Origin: Janibacter sp. DB-40
GTDB taxonomy: Bacteria; Actinomycetota; Actinomycetes; Actinomycetales; Dermatophilaceae
Reading direction: 5' to 3'
Length of the DNA stretch: 64,000 nt
Assembly (NCBI RefSeq): GCF_029510815.1
Contig: NZ_CP120360.1
Coordinates: forward strand, 1,054,001 to 1,118,000
A model generated the notes under the pieces. The model ran no database searches. It worked only from the letters and a program-made list of their open reading frames with translations, and had not been told where the DNA came from. The translations under genes were made by a program, and so were the position numbers. This document shows positions 57,790 to 64,000 of this stretch, in pieces (positions within the stretch are counted from its first letter, which is position 1; each line of letters begins with the position of its first letter).

Positions 57790-59908
57790 CAGGCGGCGCT
57801 CCGTCGGGTGTGGGTGCGGTCGGTGACGATCTCGACGAGACCGCTGGCGGCGACCTGCTCGAGGGGGAGGTGCTCGGCGCCCATGCGCGCCGCGAGGTCG
57901 GCGGCCAGGCCCATGCGGAAGCGGCCCGACTCGCAGTCGACGACGACCGTCTCCGCGGAGGACGCCGCGTCGCCCCACCGGTCGGCCACCACCCGGGACC
58001 GGGCGAGGGCGTCCTCGCCGGCCGTCGCGCGGCCGTCGGTGACGAGGACGACGAGGGCGCGTTGGTGGCGGTCGCGCACCCGCTCGCGCGCGACGACGCG
58101 GGCGACCTCGGTCAGGCCCTCGGCCAGGGGCGTGCGACCGCCGTGGGGCAGCTCCGCCAGCCGGGCGGCGGCGGCGTCCACGGACGATGTCGGCGGGAGG
58201 ACGACCTCGGCGCCCGTGCCGCGGAAGGTGATCAGCCCGACGCGATCGCGGCGCTGGTAGGCGTCCAGCAGCAGGGACAGGACCGCGGTCTTGACCTCGC
58301 TCATCCGCTTGCGGGCGGCCATCGACCCCGAGGCGTCGACGGCGAGGAGCACGAGATTGGCCTCCCGGCCGCGGGTGACGGCGTGGCGCAGGTCGGCGCC
58401 GGTGACCCGGGCGGGACCGAGGCCGCTCGCGCGGCGGGCGGCGGAGGCGCGAAGGGTGGCGGTCAGGTGCACGGGCGAGCCCGCCGGTTCGCGGTCGGCC
58501 GGGTGGACGCCGACCACGCGGCCGCGGGGAGTCAGCGCGGGGGAGCGCCGCCCGGACGGGCCGGAGCCGACGCCGGCCAGCTCGAGCCGACGGGCGCGGT
58601 AGGGCTCCTGCGCGCTCGCGGTGCCCACCGGGACCGGCATGCCGCCGGGGGCGCGTCCCCGGACTCGGGCGAAGGGGGATCCACCGGGTCGGAGGCGTCG
58701 TCCGGCGCGTGGTCCGTTGCGGCGGGTGACGGTGCGTCGCGGCCCTCGTGCGCTACCTCACGCGGTGGGGTAGCGCACGAGTCGTCGGAAGCGCCGTCCG
58801 GCCCGTCGCCCTGCGGTGCGTCCTCCTCGGGGCCGCCGTCGCCCCCTTCGCCGTCGCCGGGGGAGTCCCCACCACCGGGCGGGTCGTCCTCCGGCTCGTC
58901 GTCGAGGAGCGCGTCGAGGAGGTCCTCGTCCAGGCCGGGGGCGTCGAAGGGGGCACGGCGCCGTCGGTGGGGGAGCGAGAGCAGCGCGGCGGCGCGGACG
59001 TCCGCACGGGTGACGTGGTCGCGGCCCTGCCAGGCGGCGTGGGCCGCGGCGGTGCGCGCGGTGACGATGTCGGCGCGCATCCCGTCGACGTCGAAGCCGG
59101 CGCACACCCGGGCGATGGTGCGCAGCGTGCGCTCGTCGAGCCGGACGTGGCGCACGGCCTCGCGGGCGGCGGCGAGGCGCTGGGTCAGCTCGGCCTCGGA
59201 CGCGGCGAAGCGCGCGGCGAAGCCCACGGGGTCGGCGTCCGAGTCGAGTCGCCGGCGCACGACCTCGGCGCGCTCGTGCGGGTCACGACTGGCCGCGACG
59301 TGCACGGTCAGGCCGAAGCGGTCGAGCAGCTGGGGGCGCAGCTCGCCCTCCTCGGGGTTCATCGTGCCCACGAGGGTGATCCGGGCCGGGTGCGAGATCG
59401 AGACGCCGTCGCGCTCGACGGTGTTGCGCCCCATGGCCGCCGCGTCGAGGAGGACGTCGACGAGGTGGTCGTGCAGCAGGTTGACCTCGTCGACGTAGAG
59501 GATCCCGCGGTGGGCGTCGGCGAGCAGCCCCGGTTGGTAGGCGGCCTCGCCGTCGCCGAGGGCGCGGCGCAGGTCGAGGGAGCCGACGACCCGGTCCTCG
59601 GTGGCGCCGACGGGCAGCTCGACGAGTCGTGCCGGTCGGGTCGTCGCCGCACCGGTGTGCGGGCCGTCGGGGCACTCCTCGGTGCGGTCGGGGTCGCACC
59701 CGAAGCGGCAGTCCTGTGCGATGTGCTGCTCGGGCAGGACGGAGGCCAGCGCGCGCACGGCGGTGGACTTGGCCGTGCCCTTCTCACCACGGACGAGGAC
59801 ACCACCGATCTCCGGGGCGATCGCGCTGAGCACGAGGGCGGTCGTCAGCTCCTGCGCGCCGACGAGTGCCGTGAAGGGATAGCTGGGTGCAGAGCCGGAG
59901 CGGGTCAC
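57789..59908 (-). pseudogene. Mg/Co-chelatase ChlI-ChlD type protein (AAA+ and VWA), one frameshift
   Basis: From GTG 59908 (after AGGAGG) the frame encodes a ChlI AAA+ domain: [63 protein letters not shown], then an acidic Pro-rich linker. The VWA domain (LLAVDASGSMAARKRM with the MIDAS, TDGRATAGEDAL) follows in another frame. One extra base either in CCCCCTTCG at about 58671-58679 or in the C5 run at 58646-58650 fuses them to 706 aa, the usual actinobacterial form (Rv2850c type). If no error exists, a separate VWA gene would start at ATG 58640. It likely powers cobalt insertion with CobN. Confidence 0.85.
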
Positions 59909-59959
59909 TGATGCCTCCTGGCGAGTGTCCACGCTCGCCGTACGACGTCGCCGGGGCGG

Positions 59960-60068
59960 GCTCGCTCCGACGAGCGCAGACCGATGTCCTGGCTTGGCCC
60001 GTGGGCCTTCACAGTGGCGGGACCGCTCCGGATTCGCACCGGATTCCTCGGTTGGCTGCGCCGGGCGC
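59960..60068 (-). ncRNA. Cobalamin riboswitch
   Basis: On the minus strand the canonical core is present: GAATCCGGTGCGAATCCGG, then GCGGTCCCGCCACTGTGA (about 60010-60028), and the B12 box AAGCCAGGACATCGGTCTGC at 59976-59995. A hairpin (59962-59975) and a second GGCGAG/CTCGCC hairpin (59920-59939) touch the AGGAGG ribosome binding site of the chelatase gene. Repression is thus probably translational. It should shut down the chelatase-to-cobD arm when adenosylcobalamin is plentiful. Outer limits are approximate. Confidence 0.93.
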
Positions 60069-60108
60069 CAGCATGCCACAGGTGGTCGTGGGCCTATGGT
60101 TGGCCTCC

Positions 60109-61332
60109 GTGATCGACGTCGTGGGTATCGGTGATGACGGCTGGGTCGGCCTGGACGACGGGCGGCGCGGCCTCGTCCGCGACGCCGCCACCGTGCTGGG
60201 CGGCCGGCGACACCTCGACCTCGTGGCCGAGCACACCGCCCCCGGGACCGACCTCGTGGCCTGGCCCAGCCCCCTTCGCCCCGCCCTGCCGGGACTGCTC
60301 GAGTCCGCCGAGTCGGTCGGTGACGTCGTCGTCCTCGCCAGCGGCGACCCCCTTCGCTCCGGGATCGCGACGACCCTGATCGACCTGCTCGGGGCCGACC
60401 GCGTGCGCATCCACCCGGCGGTCTCCTCGGACGTCCTCGCCCGCGCCCGCCAGGGCTGGTCCGCCGAGGAGACCACCGTCGTCACGACCGTCGGCCGTGA
60501 CCTGCGGGCGGTGCTGCCGCACCTGGCCCCCGGATCCCGGATCGTCGTACTCTGCTCGGACGGCGCGGACCCGGCCCACCTCGGTGTGCTGCTGGCCGAG
60601 CACGGCTGGGGCGCAACGCAACTCACCGCACGCTGGCACCTGGGCGGCCCGGGCGAAGGCGCGCTCGCCGCCCGCGCGGACGCCTTCGCCGGGGCCACCT
60701 CGGACCTCGTCCTGTGCTGCCTGGACGTGCGCGCCGACGATCCGGGTGCGGTGACGACCGCCGGGGCAATGCCGGGGCGGGTGGAGGACTTCGTCGAGCA
60801 CGACGGGCAGGTGACCAAGCGGGACGTGCGCGCCAGCGCCCTGGCGCGGCTGCGGCCCACCCCCGGCGCGCACCTGTGGGACCTCGGCGCCGGCAACGGG
60901 ACCATCGCCCTGGAGTGGTGCCTGGGCGCCGACCGGGCCACCGCCACGTGCGTCGAGAAGGACGCCGCCCGCGCCGAGCGGATCACCGCCAACGCCCGCG
61001 CCCTCGGCCTGGCCGGTCGGGTGCACGTCATCCACGACGACACCGCGACGGCCGACCCGAGCGCGCTCACGCGGCCGGACGCGGTCTTCGTCGGCGGGGG
61101 ACTGGCCGAGCCGGTGCTCGGGAGGGCCTGGTCCTCCCTTCGTCCCGGGGGCCGCCTCGTCGCGCACGCGGTGACCCTCGACGGGGAGGCCGTGCTGCAC
61201 GCCCTGCACGCACGCACCGGCGGGGACCTCACCCGCCTGACCGTCGAGCGGGCCGTCCCACTCGGCGCCCACCTGTCGTGGACGCCGGCCCGTGCCGTCG
61301 TCCAGCTCGCCGTCGTCCGAGGAGAACCATGA
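60109..61332 (+). CDS. cobL: Precorrin-6Y C5,15-methyltransferase (decarboxylating), CbiE-CbiT fusion
   Basis: The 407-aa protein has an N-terminal CbiE methylase domain ([30 protein letters not shown]) and a C-terminal CbiT domain with [19 protein letters not shown] and SAM motif [15 protein letters not shown]. It methylates C5 and C15 and removes the C12 acetate carboxyl. The GTG at 60109 has no ribosome binding site, and TATGGT (60095-60100) lies eight bases upstream: a leaderless, riboswitch-independent message divergent from the rest. Confidence 0.94.
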   Translation: MIDVVGIGDDGWVGLDDGRRGLVRDAATVLGGRRHLDLVAEHTAPGTDLVAWPSPLRPALPGLLESAESVGDVVVLASGDPLRSGIATTLIDLLGADRVRIHPAVSSDVLARARQGWSAEETTVVTTVGRDLRAVLPHLAPGSRIVVLCSDGADPAHLGVLLAEHGWGATQLTARWHLGGPGEGALAARADAFAGATSDLVLCCLDVRADDPGAVTTAGAMPGRVEDFVEHDGQVTKRDVRASALARLRPTPGAHLWDLGAGNGTIALEWCLGADRATATCVEKDAARAERITANARALGLAGRVHVIHDDTATADPSALTRPDAVFVGGGLAEPVLGRAWSSLRPGGRLVAHAVTLDGEAVLHALHARTGGDLTRLTVERAVPLGAHLSWTPARAVVQLAVVRGEP

Positions 61333-62102
61333 CCGTCCACTTCATCGGCGCCGGCCCCGGGGCCGCCGACCTGCTCACCGTCCGCGCCACGCGGCTGCTC
61401 GCCGAGAGCCCGGTGTGCCTCTACGCCGGCACCTACCTCGACGCGGCGGTCCTCGCGCACTGTCCCGACGGGGCCCGCCTCGTCGACACCCAGCACCTCG
61501 ACCTCGACCGGATCACCGTCGAGATCGCGGCCGCCCACGAGCGCGGCGAGGACGTCGCCCGGCTGTGCTCCGGCGACCCGTCCGTGTACTCCGCGATCGC
61601 CGAGCAGACCCGCCGCCTCGACGCGCGCGGCATCCCGTGGGACATCACCCCGGGGATCGCCGCCTACGCCGCGACCGCCGCCCGGCTCGGTCGCGAGCTG
61701 ACCGTGCCCGAGGTCGCCCAGTCGGTGGTGCTCACCCGAGCCCAGCGCGACTCGACGGCGATGCCGACGGGGGAGTCGCTCGAGTCCTTCGCCGCGACCG
61801 GCGCGACCCTCGTGCTCCACCTGGCGGTCCGGCGGGTCCGCGAGCTCGCCGGGCGCCTCGTCGAGCACTACGGCGCGGACTGCCCGGTCGCCGTGGCCCA
61901 CCGCGTCGAGCAGCCCGAGGAGCTCGTCCTGCGCGGCACCCTCGCCGACATCGCCGATCGGGTCGAGGCCCACGACCTGCGGCAGGCGGCGGTCATCGTC
62001 GTCGGCCGGGCGCTGCGGGCCGAGGACTTCGTCGAGTCGCACCTGTACTCGTGCCGCCGGGTCGAGGGGCTGACCGGAGGACGTGGCCCCGCACGCGACT
62101 GA
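61329..62102 (+). CDS. cobM: Precorrin-4 C11-methyltransferase
   Basis: The 257-aa SAM-dependent methylase has VHFIGAGPGAADLLTVRATRLL, the conserved CLYAGTYLD, RLCSGDPSVYSAIAEQ and the CobM-type VLTRAQRDSTAMPTGE. Its ATG overlaps the cobL stop (ATGA). Confidence 0.95.
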   Translation: MTVHFIGAGPGAADLLTVRATRLLAESPVCLYAGTYLDAAVLAHCPDGARLVDTQHLDLDRITVEIAAAHERGEDVARLCSGDPSVYSAIAEQTRRLDARGIPWDITPGIAAYAATAARLGRELTVPEVAQSVVLTRAQRDSTAMPTGESLESFAATGATLVLHLAVRRVRELAGRLVEHYGADCPVAVAHRVEQPEELVLRGTLADIADRVEAHDLRQAAVIVVGRALRAEDFVESHLYSCRRVEGLTGGRGPARD

Positions 62103-62105
62103 GAG

Positions 62106-62125
62106 CGCGTGCCGACGGGCACGCG
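62106..62125 (+). terminator. Candidate terminator after cobL-cobM
   Basis: An 8-bp perfect stem (62106-62113 with 62118-62125) and GACG loop starts four bases past the cobM stop. No T tract follows directly. TACCCT at 62134-62139 downstream could be the -10 box for the next gene. Confidence 0.5.
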
Positions 62126-62179
62126 GATCGGGTTACCCTTCGGTAGCACCTGTTTTTCTGCACCTGTCGAAGGATCATC

Positions 62180-62737
62180 GTGAACCGTGCCCCGCGCGTC
62201 GTCTGGACCGCCCTGACCGCCCGCCGTCGCGGCCGGGTCGCCACCGGAGGGGTAGCCGTGCTCCCGCTGCGGGTGCTGCCCAACGACATCGACCTCGCCG
62301 GCCACATGAACAACGGCGTCTACTTCACCATGGCCGACCTCGGTCGCATCGACCTGGCGATCCGGTCCGGTTGGATCCGCGCCCAGGTACGCCACCGTGT
62401 CGCGCCGGTCGTCATGCAGGAGACGATGACCTTCCGCACCTCGCTGCAGCCCTTGCAGGCCTTCGAGCTGCACAGCCACCTCGCCGGGTGGGACGGGGTC
62501 AGCGTCTTCTACGAGCAGCGGTTCGTGGTCGCCGGCCAGGTGTGCGCGCAGGCGCTGGTGCGCACGCGGTTCCTGCAGCGCGGCACCGGTGTCGCCCCGG
62601 CCCGCCTGTGGCAGCTGCTGGGCATCGACCCGCCGCCCTCGCGGGTCCCCGACTGGGCGAAGGGGTGGGGAGACGGCGCCCGTCTGCCGTCACCGCGCGC
62701 GGACGCCCCCGCGGGGCCGCCACCCTTCTGGGGCTGA
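62180..62737 (+). CDS. Acyl-CoA thioesterase-like hotdog protein
   Basis: The 185-aa protein matches the 4HBT-like group that includes THEM6-type proteins: LPNDIDLAGHMNNGVYFTMADLGRIDLAIRSG, then VVMQETMTFRTSLQPLQAFELHSHLAGWDG. The last ~30 residues are Pro-rich. Substrate unknown. The GTG follows GAAGGAT. It is convergent with the following flavoprotein at 23 bp. Confidence 0.8.
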   Translation: MNRAPRVVWTALTARRRGRVATGGVAVLPLRVLPNDIDLAGHMNNGVYFTMADLGRIDLAIRSGWIRAQVRHRVAPVVMQETMTFRTSLQPLQAFELHSHLAGWDGVSVFYEQRFVVAGQVCAQALVRTRFLQRGTGVAPARLWQLLGIDPPPSRVPDWAKGWGDGARLPSPRADAPAGPPPFWG

Positions 62738-62760
62738 GCGGCGTCACGGTCGTCGCGAGC

Positions 62761-63792
62761 TCACCGCGCGCGGGCCGGTCGGGCGAGCTGGTTGACCGCC
62801 GCGTCGAAGACGGCGGGCACCCCGGCTGCGGCACCGACGATCCCATGACGGACCGGTGGCACGGCGGTGGCCAGGACCAGCCCCCCGGTCAGCAGGTCGT
62901 GACGTCGGCGCAGGCGGCGCCAGTCGCCCTCGTAGCGCTGCGGTCGCCCCTCCGCGAGGGCGGCGACCGCGGCCCGGGCCTGCGCCATCCCCAGCGCGAT
63001 GCCCTCGCCGGTGAGCGCGTCGACGTAGCCTGCGGCGTCGCCGACCAGGAGCACCCGCCCGGCGACCCTCGACCGGGACCGTTGCCGCAGGGGGCCGGCG
63101 CCCCGGGTCCGTGAGGTGGCCCGCCCGGCGATGCGCCTGCCCAGCAGCGGGAACTGCGCGAGCAGCTCGGGCATCGGCCGTGGTCCGGAGGTGAGCACGG
63201 CCACCCCGACGACGTCCTCGGCCACCGGGGTGACGTAGGCCTCGCCGGCGCCGGACCAGTGCACCTCGACGTAGGAGGTCCACGGCTCGACCTCGACGTG
63301 GCAGCGCAGCCCGTAGCGTCGATGGCGCGCCGGGGTCCGGCCCAGTCCCAGCAGCCGGCGCACCGGTGAGTGCAGCCCGTCGGCCGCGACGAGGTAGCGG
63401 GTCGGCTCCCCGTCGACGACGAGGTGGTCGCCGCGGTCGAGGACCTCGCGCACCGGGCGGTGGTCGACCTCGATCGCGGCCTCGGCCGCACGGGCACGCA
63501 GGGCGCCGTGCAGCACGGTGCGTCGCACGCCCAGCCCCGTCCCGTACCGGAAGTCCGCCTGCGCCGTCCGTGTCCCGTCGAGGTACCGCACGCCGCGCAC
63601 CGGGTGCCCGTGGGGGTAGACGCCCAGGTCGTCCAGCGCGGCCACCGCACCGGGCATCAGGCCCTCGCCGCACGCCTTGTCGATGTCACCGGTCCGCGGC
63701 TCGCGGACCGCGACGTCCAGCCCGGCCCTGGTGGCGTAGAGCGCCGCGGCGAGTCCGATCGGTCCGCCCCCGGCCACCAGCAGGTCACGCAT
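62761..63792 (-). CDS. FAD-dependent oxidoreductase, geranylgeranyl-reductase family
   Basis: The 343-aa flavoprotein has the dinucleotide motif LLVAGGGPIGLAAALYATRAG, DKACGEGLMPGAVAAL (the KxCGE feature of geranylgeranyl reductases) and VLLVGDAAGYVDALTGEGIALGM. It may reduce a prenyl or polyketide-derived quinone. It overlaps the stop of the upstream methyltransferase gene by 8 bp, so both are one operon that continues beyond the window. Confidence 0.85.
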   Translation of the reverse strand: MRDLLVAGGGPIGLAAALYATRAGLDVAVREPRTGDIDKACGEGLMPGAVAALDDLGVYPHGHPVRGVRYLDGTRTAQADFRYGTGLGVRRTVLHGALRARAAEAAIEVDHRPVREVLDRGDHLVVDGEPTRYLVAADGLHSPVRRLLGLGRTPARHRRYGLRCHVEVEPWTSYVEVHWSGAGEAYVTPVAEDVVGVAVLTSGPRPMPELLAQFPLLGRRIAGRATSRTRGAGPLRQRSRSRVAGRVLLVGDAAGYVDALTGEGIALGMAQARAAVAALAEGRPQRYEGDWRRLRRRHDLLTGGLVLATAVPPVRHGIVGAAAGVPAVFDAAVNQLARPARAR

Positions 63793-64000
63793 CGACGGGT
63801 CCGGGCTCGGGCAGCGACGCGAGGGCGGCGTCCTCCACGCGCAGCCGCACGGTCAGGAGGATCGCGTTGAGGACGGTGAACGTCACCGCGGTGATCCACG
63901 CGGCGTGCACCATCGGCAGCGCGATGCCCTCGACGACCACCGCCACGTAGTTGGGGTGGGCGAGGACGCGGTAGGGGCCGGTCCGGACCGCGGGCAGGTC
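63785..64000 (-). CDS. Isoprenylcysteine carboxyl methyltransferase-like protein, C-terminal part
   Basis: The frame enters from beyond base 64000 and gives about 71 residues. They include RTGPYRVLAHPNYVAVVVEG, the C-terminal ICMT/NnrU-like membrane methyltransferase signature, and a hydrophobic helix. In actinobacteria such genes often sit with type III polyketide synthases, where the enzyme methylates alkyl-resorcinol-type products. That context lies outside the window. Confidence 0.8.
   Translation of the reverse strand, partial: DLPAVRTGPYRVLAHPNYVAVVVEGIALPMVHAAWITAVTFTVLNAILLTVRLRVEDAALASLPEPGPVDA

Noticed and set aside
58640..58680. Separate VWA-domain gene starting at ATG 58640
   Set aside because: No ribosome binding site is obvious; orthologues are fused AAA+-VWA proteins and one added base joins the frames, so a frameshift is preferred.

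Overview
The window is a very G+C-rich (roughly 70% by eye), densely packed piece of an actinobacterial chromosome. The order comM-dprA-xerC-M23 peptidase, rpsB-tsf-pyrH-frr-cdsA-rlmN, dxr-rseP-ispG-GNAT, proS and a cobalamin cluster is the conserved actinobacterial housekeeping arrangement, also known from Mycobacterium. Gene content and style suggest a member of the Micrococcales, possibly Intrasporangiaceae-like; that placement is inference. I see no tRNA, rRNA, CRISPR, insertion sequence or prophage, and no gene-free stretch longer than about 300 bases.

Layout. 0-3.4 kb: end of comM, then dprA, xerC and a broken secreted M23 peptidase. 3.5-11.0 kb: an accessory block with a PLP aminotransferase, a PucR-type regulator and a divergent five-gene branched-chain amino acid ABC transporter (livG-livF-livH-livM-binding protein). 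11.0-17.7 kb: rpsB, tsf, pyrH, frr, cdsA, rlmN, purU. 17.7-35.5 kb: an accessory block holding a LOG-like protein, a putrescine-degradation locus (omega-aminotransferase, Lrp/AsnC regulator, divergent aminobutyraldehyde dehydrogenase), a PAP2 phosphatase, a threonine aldolase coupled to an unusual two-domain DUF6421-like protein, two CNNM/CorC membrane proteins, succinate-semialdehyde dehydrogenase, a secreted guanyl RNase with its barstar, a GAF regulator divergent from a SnoaL-FAD monooxygenase fusion, and a thioesterase. 35.5-40.3 kb: dxr, rseP, ispG and a GNAT. 40.3-47.4 kb: quinone oxidoreductase, PoxB-type oxidase, GNAT, class III sirtuin, M23 peptidase, EamA exporter and LysR regulator. 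47.4-50.8 kb: proS, a HAD hydrolase and an M50-like membrane protein. 50.8-62.1 kb: cobalamin biosynthesis (cobK, cobD, cobU, cobS, cobA, a cobB-cobC fusion, cobO, a chelatase, cobL, cobM). The minus-strand arm of this cluster lies under a clear cobalamin riboswitch, and almost every gene in it overlaps the next by a start/stop pair. 62.2-64 kb: a thioesterase, a geranylgeranyl-reductase-like flavoprotein and a truncated ICMT-like methyltransferase.

How the genes work together. The cob genes cover uroporphyrinogen methylation, corrin-ring methylation and reduction, a,c-amidation, adenosylation, aminopropanol phosphate supply and nucleotide-loop assembly. Other ring steps must be encoded elsewhere. 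Putrescine can pass through the aminotransferase and aminobutyraldehyde dehydrogenase to GABA, and succinate semialdehyde can be finished by gabD.

Two sequence-level observations stand out. First, the word CGAAGGGG (or CCCCTTCG) occurs about 43 times by hand count, several-fold more than composition predicts, on both strands and in several reading frames. It sometimes forms perfect inverted pairs, including the tsf terminator arms and hairpins inside cdsA and rlmN; this resembles the behaviour of DNA uptake sequences. Second, six reading frames are each broken by what looks like one missing base in a G/C run. Two of the six, and possibly a third, lie exactly at this word. That suggests consensus errors, perhaps linked to base modification, rather than gene decay.
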